Shown here: piece after piece, positions 27,730 to 37,000 of the stretch
Position numbering within the stretch: the first letter of the stretch is position 1
Layout: every line of letters begins with the position of its first letter
Origin: Methylovulum sp.
GTDB taxonomy: Bacteria; Pseudomonadota; Gammaproteobacteria; Methylococcales; Methylomonadaceae
NCBI RefSeq assembly: GCF_028687615.1
Contig: NZ_JAQTZU010000012.1
Span: forward strand, 43,179-107,178
Reading direction: 5' to 3'
DNA: 64,000 nucleotides
Notes under the pieces: model-generated
The model's database searches: none
Seen by the model: the letters and a program-made list of their open reading frames with translations, nothing else
Told to the model about the DNA's origin: nothing
Made by a program: the position numbers and the translations under genes

Positions 27730-28306
27730 TCTGGTTTATATCGCTGGCACGGATATTCCTCATAATAAGCCGGGTATCACCGACAGCGAAGAATTACACG
27801 AAATCGAGCGCGAATTATTGGAAGAGGCATATCAGGTTTTTAACGCCGAACTTGATGAAAACACGGTGTTTGATGAAGCTTATTTTAAGTCCTTGCACCA
27901 ACGGACTTTTGAAAGCTTATACGATTGGGCGGGAAAATACCGTAGTTTCAATATGGTAAAAGGTGGTTCGCACTTTTGTCTGGGTGCTTATGTGGAAAGT
28001 AGCTCGCATAAACTGTTCACCGAATTGGCAAAAGAAAACTATTTGGCGACGACTATTTCTAAATCGGAGTTTGTCCATAAATTGGCTTATTTCAAATGTG
28101 AGTTGATCGCCTTGCATCCTTTTTATGAATTGAATGGTCGGATCACCCGGCTATTTTGCGATATGTTGGTGCGTTATAACGGCTATCACTCTATTGATTA
28201 TTCGGGAATTCCGCCAGAAACTTATATTCAGGCAGCTATTCAATGCGTACAGTTTGCCGATTGCACTGCAATGGAAAGGATTATTGCGGATGGATTGAAA
28301 GGTTGA
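27701..28306 (+). CDS. Fic-domain protein, probable AMP-transferase toxin
   Basis: A 201-residue Fic protein. The active-site loop reads HPFYELNGRITR (about residues 135-146) against the consensus HPFxxGNGRxxR, so the catalytic His and Arg are kept but the first Gly is Leu. The flap region (TFESLYDWAGKYRSFNM) is typical. Class I Fic toxins adenylylate targets such as gyrase. The small upstream gene supplies the inhibitory helix, so the pair is a toxin-antitoxin system. The substituted loop may alter nucleotide use. Confidence 0.85.
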   Translation: MASKYHLENSLVYIAGTDIPHNKPGITDSEELHEIERELLEEAYQVFNAELDENTVFDEAYFKSLHQRTFESLYDWAGKYRSFNMVKGGSHFCLGAYVESSSHKLFTELAKENYLATTISKSEFVHKLAYFKCELIALHPFYELNGRITRLFCDMLVRYNGYHSIDYSGIPPETYIQAAIQCVQFADCTAMERIIADGLKG

Positions 28307-28396
28307 GTGAACTTAGCGCGGGACGGAGTTTGTAACCTGTCTCTTGATCACAATTTACCCCATAAATACACTGTAGCCCTATGAACATAGGGTTAT

Positions 28397-28457
28397 AGTT
28401 GCAAAAACAAGAGAATGTTTTGAGTCTTCAAAATGGGCGTAGCATAGGGTGCTTAAG
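28397..28457. repeat. 61-base direct repeat, left copy
   Basis: This block (AGTTGCAAAAACAAGAGAAT...) recurs at 30522-30582 with about six differences. The two copies bracket a 2.1-kb segment carrying a transposase remnant and a protease-propeptide gene. The right copy is joined to comEC. Confidence 0.8.
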
Positions 28458-28616
28458 TGCGTGTTTTAAAAGTACGACGGTGGTGAAAACTGAGGTTTTT
28501 TAGATCAAATTCATCTTGAAACAAGGTGGTCTCATCCAACTTTCCAATGTTACGTTCGAGCAAGCCAGTTGATTGTGGCCAATTTTTACTAAATCGAGAC
28601 TTTTAAAACACGCACT
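28455..28616. repeat. Inverted repeat with GTGTTTTAAAAGT arms
   Basis: AGTGCGTGTTTTAAAAGT (28455-28472) and its exact complement (28599-28616) face each other. The right arm lies within the transposase remnant. Similar arms bound the element at 45024-45170. Confidence 0.7.
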
Positions 28617-29178
28617 AAAGCGCGTTGCAGAAGCCGCGCCCATGAAAATCGTCAAGCTACTCACTGACAATGGCATCCAGTTCACCGACCGTTTCACCAG
28701 CAAAGGCAAGCAGCCTACGGGGCGGCATAACTTCGACCAGGCCTGTGCCGGACTTGGCATTGAACACCGTTTGAGTCCGCCTCGCCATCCGCAAACCAAC
28801 GGCATACCCTCTGGGGCACAAGTGGTGGAGCGTTTTAATGGACGGTTCAGCGAACTGCTCAAGCAAACCCGGTTTAGCTCCGCCGAGGAATTGGAGAAGA
28901 CCTTACTCAGCTACCTGGTTATCTACAACCATCATATTCCACAACGCGCCATCAACCATCAAACACCCATGCAAGCCGTCCAAAAATGGCAAGAAGATAA
29001 GCCTGAATTGTTTGTTAAAAAGGATTATGACCAGGCGGGACTTGACACTTACTATTTGAACGGGACTAAAAATGCTAATACGGCTCATGGCAATCGCTTA
29101 TATAGGCACAATCCTCAGTTTTTCTTTAACGGATTCTGTGCAAGCGCAGAATACAGAGGTATTAAATGCCGTAAATAA
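28573..29178 (+). pseudogene. IS481-type transposase remnant
   Basis: About 165 residues resemble the C-terminal half of an rve-type integrase core: LLTDNGIQFTDRF (second catalytic Asp), PPRHPQTNG, and VERFNGRFSELL (catalytic Glu), then NHQTPMQAVQKW. The N-terminal helix-turn-helix and first catalytic Asp are missing, and the C-terminus reads into the following gene from about 29060. It cannot be active. The family fits the intact IS481-type start at 63934. Confidence 0.8.
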
Positions 29179-30166
29179 ACTGCAACAAGAGCTAGGGGAT
29201 GGCTGGTTTATTGACTGGAACGCACAAAAAACGGCGCTTAAGGGCTTGGGGATTAAGGGCATCAGCAATAAAACCGATATTACGGAAAGTGATATTTTAC
29301 AAGCTGCTGATATGGCGGCAAATAACCGCTATTGGTTCGCAGCCCCTGATGAAAAATTGTTCACGCTAAAAGAATTCGCCCAGGCTTTTTTAAAAAACCA
29401 TGCAGTTCTGTTCCAATTGCCCACCGAACTCCACGATTTGCAGATAAGGGTTACTGGTGGCGATGACAACAATGGCGACGATCCGGGCAGCGAAAAATCT
29501 AACGCTTATTGGCTAAAAATCAGCCAAACTTTTAAGGGCTTGCCGGTTTTTGACCGGGGCATGGATATAAGCCTGATCACAAGGCAAGGTGTTTATCCCG
29601 CCAATGGGTCTGCCACTGATAGGCCGGTTGAGGAAACCCGATACCAAAGCCAAGACATGGACATAACCGATTTGCCAAACAACTTTACGTCCAGACCCTA
29701 TAGCCGCACAACCCCGACATTGTCAGAAAATATGGCAAAGGAATTAGGTCTGGGCATAAACACGCAGGCCCAAGCAAGGGCTGATTACGCCCCTAAGACC
29801 GCAGATGTGCCAGTTGAAGAACATCAATACCGAGGCAAAGACATTGGCATTTATCTGTTGGGCAACAATTATCTGCCCGGCATTGACATTTCTATAACCC
29901 CCACCCTATCAAAACAGGACATCCTAGCCATAGTACGGGAAGATGCGCGTCTACAAAAGTTAATCACAAGCCAATTACCGGACACGTTGGCAGAAAATGC
30001 CCACCTCAGATTGGGCGTGTTCGGGACTGAAAATGACCAGCCTATCTTGGCGTATAAATTGGACGCACTTTTTGCAAACGGTGATGTCCGCGCCACTTAT
30101 TTTGTCAGTGCACATGGCGGGACAATATTGCGGTTCTCTGCGTTTAGGGTTTCGGAATGCAAATAA
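29072..30166 (+). CDS. Secreted orphan thermolysin-type propeptide (FTP/PepSY) protein
   Basis: A 364-residue protein. The N-terminal signal peptide ends near SVQA (residue 25). The region WFIDWNAQKTALKGLGIKG... to FLKNHAVLFQLPTELHDLQIR, then ISQTFKGLPVFDRGMDISLI, resembles the FTP propeptide of M4 metallopeptidases. The final part (ILAYKLDALFANGDVRATYFVSAHGGTILRF) resembles the adjoining PepSY part. The HExxH catalytic domain that should follow is absent; the gene stops at once. It could be a truncated protease gene or a free-standing inhibitor or chaperone. It lies inside the segment bracketed by the 61-base repeat. Confidence 0.6.
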   Translation: MLIRLMAIAYIGTILSFSLTDSVQAQNTEVLNAVNKLQQELGDGWFIDWNAQKTALKGLGIKGISNKTDITESDILQAADMAANNRYWFAAPDEKLFTLKEFAQAFLKNHAVLFQLPTELHDLQIRVTGGDDNNGDDPGSEKSNAYWLKISQTFKGLPVFDRGMDISLITRQGVYPANGSATDRPVEETRYQSQDMDITDLPNNFTSRPYSRTTPTLSENMAKELGLGINTQAQARADYAPKTADVPVEEHQYRGKDIGIYLLGNNYLPGIDISITPTLSKQDILAIVREDARLQKLITSQLPDTLAENAHLRLGVFGTENDQPILAYKLDALFANGDVRATYFVSAHGGTILRFSAFRVSECK

Positions 30167-30171
30167 GAACC

Positions 30172-30252
30172 ATAGGATGCGCTGAGGTACGAAGCGTATC
30201 GTTCGCGTAGATGAACGTGAATGATGCGCCTCCTATCGTCGGCACATCCTAT
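30172..30252. repeat. Palindromic repeat ATAGGATG...CATCCTAT
   Basis: Outer arms ATAGGATG/CATCCTAT enclose shorter complementary stretches rich in GATGCGC and GAACG. It follows the propeptide gene and may end its transcript. Confidence 0.6.
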
Positions 30253-30318
30253 TGCACTCGTTGAACAATCAGGCGTTTTCATTAGAAAATGAAACCATTT
30301 TTGCTCCCGCTTTAAAAT

Positions 30319-30430
30319 TAGACATCTTTCCTATTAAATATTTACTTCATTAAATCAATAGGTTAAATCTTCCTGTTGTTTTGTAGCCCACTAAAATAAA
30401 TAGAGAAAAACTATTTAGGAAAGATGTCTA
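30319..30430. repeat. 112-base element with exact 15-base inverted ends
   Basis: TAGACATCTTTCCTA (30319-30333) and TAGGAAAGATGTCTA (30416-30430) are perfect reverse complements bounding AT-rich DNA without a gene. A small non-autonomous element is likely. Confidence 0.6.
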
Positions 30431-30521
30431 TTGTATCGTTCATCAAACATTAATTTTGCCGATGCGCTGATTTTACAAAACTGTATGCGTCAAAATTTAA
30501 ACTTGTTAAATTTTGATAAGA

Positions 30522-30582
30522 AGTTGCAGAAGCAAGAGAATGTTTTGAGTCTTTAAGATGGCCGCAGCATAGGGTGCTTAAG
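30522..30582. repeat. 61-base direct repeat, right copy, fused to comEC 5' end
   Basis: Same block as 28397-28457. It runs into the comEC frame upstream of its ATG at 30625, so the original comEC leader may have been replaced. Confidence 0.8.
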
Positions 30583-30624
30583 GAAGCCCGTCAACTTACC
30601 ACAAAACCTTTGGCGTACCGCACC

Positions 30625-32886
30625 ATGATCCTCATCGCCCCAGCCTTTCTCGCCGGAATTTTGCTGGTGCAACAATTCGCTGTTTTACCTTCACTTAATT
30701 GGCTCATTCTCTGCTCAATAGCCGCTAGTGTCGCCGCTTACCACCGCTACCATCCCGCCACTTTTTTCTGCTTAGGCATACTCTGGGCAACGCTATTTGC
30801 CAATCTGCACTTAAATGACCGTTTGCCCGCATCGTTAGCGGGAATTGATACCGAAATCACCGGAACCATTGCCGATTTGCCAGAAATTACCGACAAGCTC
30901 GTCCGTTTTGATCTTGCTGTCAACGATCCACCGGCGCAGATTCCGGCGAAAATCCGCTTAAGTTGGCAAAATTTCGACCACACTCTTAAGGCCGGACAAC
31001 AATGGGCATTCACCGTCAAACTCAAGCAGCCGCACGGTACGCTGAACCCCGGCGGCTTTGATTACGAACGCTGGCTATTTACCGAAGGCATAGGCGCGAC
31101 GGGCTTTGTCCGCCCCTATCCAAAACCTATGTTGCTGGCGCAAGCCTCAAATCTTTCAATCAGTTATTGGCGGCAAGCGATTAATGACCGATTATCGGCC
31201 TTGCCTATCAAGCCCGACCATATCGCTTTGCTAAAAGCCCTTACCATTGGCTTTGGCAATGAATTGACCCCGGCGCAATGGGATATTTTTCGGCAAACGG
31301 GCACGACGCATTTGGTGGTGATTTCCGGTTCGCACATCGCCTTGATTGCAAGCTTGGTATATTGGCTGGTTTTGAAACTGTGGGCGGGGACGGGTGTGTT
31401 GCGCTGGTCGCCGCCACGGGTTGCCGCTGCGGTAGCGTTGGCGGCTGGGATTGCTTACGCCGGATTGGCGGGATTTTCGGTGCCGACCCAACGCGCCGTT
31501 GTAATGTTGGCGGTGCTGATGTTGGCGATTATCTGGCAACGCCCCGTCCGGCCTTTCCACACGCTGGCCTTGGCCTTGTTCGCCGTGCTGGTTTATGACC
31601 CATTGGCGGTGTTGTTGCCCGGATTTTGGCTGTCGTATTTTGCCGTCGCCGTGATTGTTTATGCGGTTAGCGGGCGTTTGGGCAAGCTGGATTTCTGGCG
31701 GGAAATGTTCCACATCAATTGGCACACCTCGTTGGGATTATCGCCGCTGTTGCTGTTGTTCTTCCAACAAGTGTCAGTCTGTGCGCCGCTGGCAAATGCG
31801 TTTGCCGTGCCTATGATCAGCATATTGCTGGTGCCGCTGGCCTTGTGCGCCACCTTGCTGTTGTTCGTTTACCAACCCTTGGCAGACGTGTTGATGGCCT
31901 TGCTGGACACACTCTTGCACTACCTGATGCTCGTCCTGTCCTGGTTTGCCCAATTGCCTTTGGCGACTATCAACCATCCGCAGCCATCCTGGCTGGCATT
32001 GGTTTTGGCATTAATCGGTCTGGCCCTGTTGCTGGCTCCACGAGGGATGCCAGCGCGATATTTGGGCTTGGTGATGCTATTGCCGTTGTTGTTTCCAGAC
32101 AGCAAAAAACTGCAAGACGGTGAACTGAAAATGACTTTGCTGGATGTCGGGCAAGGCTTGGCAACGGTGGTGCAAACCGCAAACCATAGCCTGGTTTACG
32201 ACACGGGTGCGAAATTCTCCCCGCAAAGTGATAGCGGCCAGCAAATTGTCCTACCGTTTTTGCACCAGCAAGGCGTTACCCATTTGGACAGGCTTATCAT
32301 TAGCCACGGTGATAACGACCATATTGGCGGTGCGGCCTCGGTGTTGCGGGAGATTCCGACGGATAACGTGTTGACCAGCGTACCGAAGCAACTCGCCGAT
32401 TTTGCGCCGATTGCCTGTGTCGCCGGACAATCATGGGATTGGGATGGTGTCAGGTTTACAGTCTTATCTCCGTCAACCACGCCGTTTGTTTCAGATAACA
32501 ACAATTCTTGTGTCGTGAAAGTCGCTTCCGCTTACGGTTCCGTATTGTTGACCGGCGACATCGAAGCCGAAGCGGAAATCTGGTTGCTGAAAACCTACCG
32601 CGAACAGCTACGCGCCGATGTGCTAATCGCCGCCCATCATGGCAGCAAAACGTCTTCGACCTATTCTTTCCTGCAAACCGTTTTGCCAAATGCCGTTTTG
32701 ATCCCCGCAGGTTTCCACAATCCCTTCGGGCATCCGCATCCAAAAATCCTGCAACGCTATCGGGAAATGGGCATTCAGTGGTTGAATACGGCGGATAGCG
32801 GTGCAATCACTTTGCTATATCAGAAGGACGGCAGAATTTTGGAAAATTTACGGCACAGCGAGGCGCGATATTGGCATTTTCGCTGA
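30625..32886 (+). CDS. comEC: DNA uptake channel protein ComEC/Rec2
   Basis: A 753-residue membrane protein. An N-terminal DUF4131-type domain is followed by the multi-helix competence domain (VVISGSHIALIASLVYWLV, about residues 230-248). A C-terminal metallo-beta-lactamase-like domain carries SHGDNDHIGG and AAHHGSKTSST. It carries single-stranded DNA across the inner membrane during transformation. The frame is open 51 bases further upstream, into repeat DNA, so the ATG at 30625 is preferred. Confidence 0.9.
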   Translation: MILIAPAFLAGILLVQQFAVLPSLNWLILCSIAASVAAYHRYHPATFFCLGILWATLFANLHLNDRLPASLAGIDTEITGTIADLPEITDKLVRFDLAVNDPPAQIPAKIRLSWQNFDHTLKAGQQWAFTVKLKQPHGTLNPGGFDYERWLFTEGIGATGFVRPYPKPMLLAQASNLSISYWRQAINDRLSALPIKPDHIALLKALTIGFGNELTPAQWDIFRQTGTTHLVVISGSHIALIASLVYWLVLKLWAGTGVLRWSPPRVAAAVALAAGIAYAGLAGFSVPTQRAVVMLAVLMLAIIWQRPVRPFHTLALALFAVLVYDPLAVLLPGFWLSYFAVAVIVYAVSGRLGKLDFWREMFHINWHTSLGLSPLLLLFFQQVSVCAPLANAFAVPMISILLVPLALCATLLLFVYQPLADVLMALLDTLLHYLMLVLSWFAQLPLATINHPQPSWLALVLALIGLALLLAPRGMPARYLGLVMLLPLLFPDSKKLQDGELKMTLLDVGQGLATVVQTANHSLVYDTGAKFSPQSDSGQQIVLPFLHQQGVTHLDRLIISHGDNDHIGGAASVLREIPTDNVLTSVPKQLADFAPIACVAGQSWDWDGVRFTVLSPSTTPFVSDNNNSCVVKVASAYGSVLLTGDIEAEAEIWLLKTYREQLRADVLIAAHHGSKTSSTYSFLQTVLPNAVLIPAGFHNPFGHPHPKILQRYREMGIQWLNTADSGAITLLYQKDGRILENLRHSEARYWHFR

Positions 32887-32897
32887 AGATAATATTT

Positions 32898-33034
32898 GTC
32901 CACGAAAGCCACGAAAAAAAGCAGAAAATAGGGTGGGGGAAAGTTACCACGCTGGAACGGGTTTGTTGCCCGTTCCGTAATGTTTTGTCTTTTATGTATT
33001 GAAACTTTTCGTGCTTTTCGTGGCTTTCGTGGAC
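32898..33034. repeat. CCACGAAAGNCACGAAA-family palindrome with nested hairpin
   Basis: Arms at 32898-32917 and 33015-33034 are exact 20-base complements, matching the family at 10271. Inside lies GGAACGGG/CCCGTTCC (about 32953-32977), a different palindrome type that also has a relative near 19829. It follows comEC. Confidence 0.75.
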
Positions 33035-33143
33035 AATTTGTAATCTAAAACCATAACGACTTAAAAAATGTTATAAAATAACGGGGTTTGAAAATTACGC
33101 CGGAATTTTCCGGTCCAGAATAAAAGAATCACGGCTAAAAATT

Positions 33144-33602
33144 ATGCGATGTCCTTTCTGTGGCGCACACGATACCCGCGTACTGGATTCTAGGTTGGCG
33201 AATGAAGGCGACCAAGTCCGTCGCCGCCGGGAATGCAATGTTTGCAAAGAGCGATTCACCACCTTTGAAGTGGCGGAATTGACGATGCCGCGCGTCATCA
33301 AGCGCGATGGCAACCGCGAACCGTTTGATGAAAAAAAACTCCGTTCAGGAATGCTCAAGGCTCTCGAAAAACGCCCCGTCGATGGTGATGCCATTGAAGC
33401 CGCCGTCAACCGGATCAAAAAAGGCCTGATGGTGATCGGCGAGCGGGAAATTTCCGCGCAGGAATTGGGCGAAAAAGTCATGAAAGAACTCAGCACCCTC
33501 GACCATGTCGCTTTTGTACGTTTCGCTTCCGTGTACCGTAGCTTCCAAGATGTCAGCGAATTCACGCAAATGATCGCCGACCTACAACAGAAAAACCCAT
33601 GA
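33144..33602 (+). CDS. nrdR: Transcriptional repressor NrdR
   Basis: A 152-residue protein. A zinc ribbon ([15 protein letters not shown] ... [12 protein letters not shown]) is followed by an ATP-cone domain ([16 protein letters not shown]). It represses ribonucleotide reductase genes in response to nucleotide levels. It leads the riboflavin operon, overlapping ribD by four bases, the usual order. Confidence 0.94.
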   Translation: MRCPFCGAHDTRVLDSRLANEGDQVRRRRECNVCKERFTTFEVAELTMPRVIKRDGNREPFDEKKLRSGMLKALEKRPVDGDAIEAAVNRIKKGLMVIGEREISAQELGEKVMKELSTLDHVAFVRFASVYRSFQDVSEFTQMIADLQQKNP

Positions 33603-34687
33603 GTGAAGCTTTTGATGATGCACGGTTCATGGCAAGGGCCTTGCAATTGGCCGGCAATGGACGCTACACCACCGACCCGAACCCGCGTGTCGGCTGTGTC
33701 CTGGTCAGGGCTGGCGACATCATCGGCGAAGGCTGGCACCAACAGGCGGGCCACGGCCATGCTGAAGTCGAAGCCTTAAAAACCGTCGCCGACGCGCGAG
33801 GCGCGACCGCTTATGTCACGCTGGAGCCATGCAGCCATCACGGCAAAACGCCACCGTGTTGTGACGCGCTGATTAACGCTGGTGTTAGCCGTGTCGTTGC
33901 CGCCATGCAAGACCCGAACCCCTTGGTTTCTGGTCGAGGTTTGGCTAATCTGCAAGCCGCCGGGATCGAGGTTGCCGTGGGTGTGCTCGAAGCCGATGCC
34001 CACGCCTTAAACCGTGGCTTCATCAAACGCATGACCGAAAACCGCCCGTTCGTCCGCAGCAAACTGGCGATGAGCCTGGACGGGCGCACGGCGATGGCTT
34101 CCGGTGAAAGCCAATGGATCACCTCGCCGCAAGCCCGCGCCGATGTCCATCGGTTACGCGCCGAAAGCTCGGCGATATTGACCGGCGTCAACACCGTGCT
34201 GGCGGATGATCCGGCCTTGACGGCACGGGTCGATTTCACTGTGTTGCAACCGATACGGATTATTTTAGATAGCCAGCTACAAACGCCACCCGCCGCGCAA
34301 ATGGCGAAACTGCCAGGGCGTTCGTTAATCCTGACCTGCTCGGACGATGCCGCAAAACAGCGGGATTTGCAGGATGCAGGTTTTGAAGTGCATCGTTTGC
34401 CGGATAATAAAGGCCGCTTGGATTTGCCCGAAGCCCTGCGCTTTTTAGCAGCCCAGCAGATAAATGAAGTTCTAGTCGAAGCAGGCGCGGTATTGAATGG
34501 CGCGTTGCTGGCGGCAAATTTGCTGGATGAAATTATTGTCTACATGGCCCCGTCCATCATGGGCGACCAGGGACGCGGCTTGTTCCATTTGCCGGAAGTG
34601 CTGGCAATGGCGGATAAGAAAGAATTGAAGCTGTTGGATGTCCGGCAGGTGGGTGGGGATTTGCGGTTGGTTTTCAAACCTACATAA
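33599..34687 (+). CDS. ribD: Bifunctional riboflavin deaminase/reductase
   Basis: A 362-residue two-domain enzyme. The deaminase domain shows HAEVEAL (about residues 50-56) and [16 protein letters not shown] with the zinc ligands. The reductase domain begins near [17 protein letters not shown]. It performs steps two and three of riboflavin synthesis. Normally ribE follows; here two unknown genes come between. Confidence 0.93.
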   Translation: MSEAFDDARFMARALQLAGNGRYTTDPNPRVGCVLVRAGDIIGEGWHQQAGHGHAEVEALKTVADARGATAYVTLEPCSHHGKTPPCCDALINAGVSRVVAAMQDPNPLVSGRGLANLQAAGIEVAVGVLEADAHALNRGFIKRMTENRPFVRSKLAMSLDGRTAMASGESQWITSPQARADVHRLRAESSAILTGVNTVLADDPALTARVDFTVLQPIRIILDSQLQTPPAAQMAKLPGRSLILTCSDDAAKQRDLQDAGFEVHRLPDNKGRLDLPEALRFLAAQQINEVLVEAGAVLNGALLAANLLDEIIVYMAPSIMGDQGRGLFHLPEVLAMADKKELKLLDVRQVGGDLRLVFKPT

Positions 34688-34731
34688 TACTTTCAGAATT
34701 ATCGATTTATTGCGGAATAAGGTGGAGAGTT

Positions 34732-35841
34732 ATGAATAATGAATTTCTGAAGCCCCGTTTAGTTGGGGGGCGATTTGATGAACATAGTTTGCCACTTGAA
34801 CTGTTAAAGGATTTTTCGGCACTTGAAGAAATGATTGTCGAAGTTGCAAAATGGAAATTTCGAGAAAGCCATCCAGAGCGGGAAAGAATTTCCAGAGGGT
34901 TTGGCAAAGGTCTTGAATTGCACCTTGCAGGAGTTGAAGAAGGAAGTGCAATTCCAGTGATTATGTTGGTTTTTCCTATGCTTTTTCCTTCTGCTGAAGC
35001 CAGTTATTTTGAACAGGCACGCGATGCTATCATTGAAACGATTGCATGTGCAGAACAAGGTAAGCCATTACCGTTACCTTCAGAATTGTTGGGGTACTTT
35101 GATCGTTTTGGGCGTGGATTACGAGGTAATGAATTCATTGAATTTTCAGGCAAAAACAATCAGCCAGCAAGGCTAACGCTTGAAACCCGTAAACGCCTTA
35201 TCCTAGCATCAAAGGCTGAAGAATGGACGGAAGAAATGCCACTTAAAGGACGCATTTTTGAAGTGGATCAGGTTCGTATGAGTTTTGAATTGGAGTTAAA
35301 GGATGGTACAAAACTTAAAGCACCGCTGACTAATCAGCATTTAGATATTGTGCTGGAAGCATCTACTGGTTTCCGCAAAGGGATGCGGGTTGCAGTACAG
35401 GGCGTGGTTAAAAAAGATAGGCAAGATCATTTCAGATCAATCGAATCCGTTGAACATATCTCCCCGCTTGATCCGTTGGATGTTGAGAGCCGTTTAGAAG
35501 AGTTGGCAGAGTTGCAGGATGGTTGGCTGGATGGCAAAGGAATTGCGCCCAACGGGGATGGTTTGCTTTGGTTAGCAAAAGAGTTTGATGTGAATTTTAG
35601 TCCACTCCTACCATTGCCTTATCTTTACCCTACAGCCGAGGGTGGTGTCCAAGCAGAATGGTCAATTGGAAATTGGGAGGCATCATTGGAAGTCAATTTA
35701 GATAATAAACGTGCTGAATGGCAAGCACTTAACTTTGCGACACATGAATGCAGAGAGTGTAGTTGGGATTTTTCGGGTTCTGATGCTTGGCAAGCTCTCA
35801 ATAATGCTTTAGAAGCTGTGAGTTCTGAGGAAATTGCATGA
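34732..35841 (+). CDS. Unknown protein, first gene of an inserted two-gene module
   Basis: A 369-residue soluble protein I cannot place. The N-terminal third is Glu/Phe-rich and helical. The middle (about residues 180-245, GRIFEVDQVRMSFELELKDG... to GMRVAVQGVVKKD) has the alternating pattern of a small beta-barrel. The C-terminal part (LPYLYPTAEGGVQAEWSIG) is a conserved-looking block. GGTGGAGAG precedes the ATG. Base use is visibly more AT-rich than in ribD and ribE, which points to later acquisition. It overlaps the next gene by four bases. Confidence 0.7.
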   Translation: MNNEFLKPRLVGGRFDEHSLPLELLKDFSALEEMIVEVAKWKFRESHPERERISRGFGKGLELHLAGVEEGSAIPVIMLVFPMLFPSAEASYFEQARDAIIETIACAEQGKPLPLPSELLGYFDRFGRGLRGNEFIEFSGKNNQPARLTLETRKRLILASKAEEWTEEMPLKGRIFEVDQVRMSFELELKDGTKLKAPLTNQHLDIVLEASTGFRKGMRVAVQGVVKKDRQDHFRSIESVEHISPLDPLDVESRLEELAELQDGWLDGKGIAPNGDGLLWLAKEFDVNFSPLLPLPYLYPTAEGGVQAEWSIGNWEASLEVNLDNKRAEWQALNFATHECRECSWDFSGSDAWQALNNALEAVSSEEIA

Positions 35842-36209
35842 ATGCAGAAACTCTTCTTTTGAGGCAAATCAATCCAAGCTTTATTCAGAATGGACGTGTC
35901 ACTTCCCAAGCATTTCGTCCAACACCAAAGGACGAAAATAAATTATCTGTCTATGACGGCGACCAGATAAGCCCAGAAAATTCTTGGATACATTTTACAT
36001 CTAACCCGCAATGCCGATCTGATGGTGTGATGGCAATCAGCCATGAGCAATGCGATGAACAGTCCATACCTGTTATTCCTGATGGTATACCTTTTCCTGA
36101 ACATGCCTATTTGAACTTTTCTAATATGAGTAAGGGAGAAATTGAAAGGAAAGCAAAAGCATTAGTTTCAAAGGCTAAAGAACGAGGCTGGCTTTATCAA
36201 GCGCGTTAA
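35838..36209 (+). CDS. Unknown protein, second gene of the two-gene module
   Basis: A 123-residue soluble protein, no signal or membrane segment. It starts MNAETLLLRQINPSFIQNGR and has the pattern DQISPENSWIHF ... CRSDGVMAISHEQC. The ATGA overlap ties it to the previous gene, so the two products probably work together. AT-rich like its partner. Function unknown. Confidence 0.7.
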   Translation: MNAETLLLRQINPSFIQNGRVTSQAFRPTPKDENKLSVYDGDQISPENSWIHFTSNPQCRSDGVMAISHEQCDEQSIPVIPDGIPFPEHAYLNFSNMSKGEIERKAKALVSKAKERGWLYQAR

Positions 36210-36265
36210 ACGGTATGTGTATTTATCAACCTAAATACAAAATTTAAGGATTAAAAGGCTTCATT

Positions 36266-36922
36266 ATGTTCACAGGCATCATCCAATCCACAGGCAAAAT
36301 CTCCGCCATCGAGCGCAAATCCGGCGATTTCCGTTTAAAAATCGACACGGGCAAATTGCCTTTAGCCGACGCGCAACTGGGTGACAGCATCGCCGTCAAC
36401 GGCGTGTGCCTGACCGCCATCGAATTGGGGGCGCGGCATTTTTGCGCCGATGTTTCCAATGAAACCTGGGAGCGCACCACGTTGCGCTTAGCTGCCGTCG
36501 GATCAGCGGTCAATCTGGAACTGGCGTTGACGCCTTCCACGCGCATGGGCGGACATATTGTCAGCGGGCATGTTGACGGGATCGGCAAAATTATTGGCAG
36601 GAAACCTGATGCGCGTTCGGTGCGCTTTACCGTGCAAGTGCCTGTCGAACTGGCGAAATATATTGCTGAAAAAGGTTCGATTTGCATCAACGGCATCAGC
36701 TTGACGGTCAACGAAGTGGATGGCGCAACTTTTGGTGTCAACATCGTGCCGCACACCTTGCAGGAAACCACCTTGGATGACGCGGTGGTGGGCAGTTTGG
36801 TGAATTTGGAAGTGGATATTTTGGCGCGGTATATGGAGCGGCTGATGCGCGGTGAGGCGGTGGCGAAACCTTGCAGCGGTGTGACCGAAGATTTATTGAG
36901 AAACAGCGGATTTTTAGGCTAA
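36266..36922 (+). CDS. ribE: Riboflavin synthase alpha chain
   Basis: A 218-residue enzyme of two repeated lumazine-binding domains. It starts with the hallmark MFTGIIQSTG and carries GDSIAVNGVCLTA in the first repeat and GSICINGISLTVNEV in the second, with GHVDGIGKI between. It makes riboflavin by dismutating two lumazines. No FMN riboswitch is evident upstream. Confidence 0.94.
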   Translation: MFTGIIQSTGKISAIERKSGDFRLKIDTGKLPLADAQLGDSIAVNGVCLTAIELGARHFCADVSNETWERTTLRLAAVGSAVNLELALTPSTRMGGHIVSGHVDGIGKIIGRKPDARSVRFTVQVPVELAKYIAEKGSICINGISLTVNEVDGATFGVNIVPHTLQETTLDDAVVGSLVNLEVDILARYMERLMRGEAVAKPCSGVTEDLLRNSGFLG

Positions 36923-37000
36923 ATCCACAAGCGCATCAAATAATGGCAAACTGACGGTACATCTTACGTCGGCGGCATCCTACGACTATTTTGGACAATT

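Noticed and set aside
36923..37000. Possible FMN riboswitch before ribBX or ribE
   Set aside because: The gaps are too short and lack the conserved FMN-element stems.
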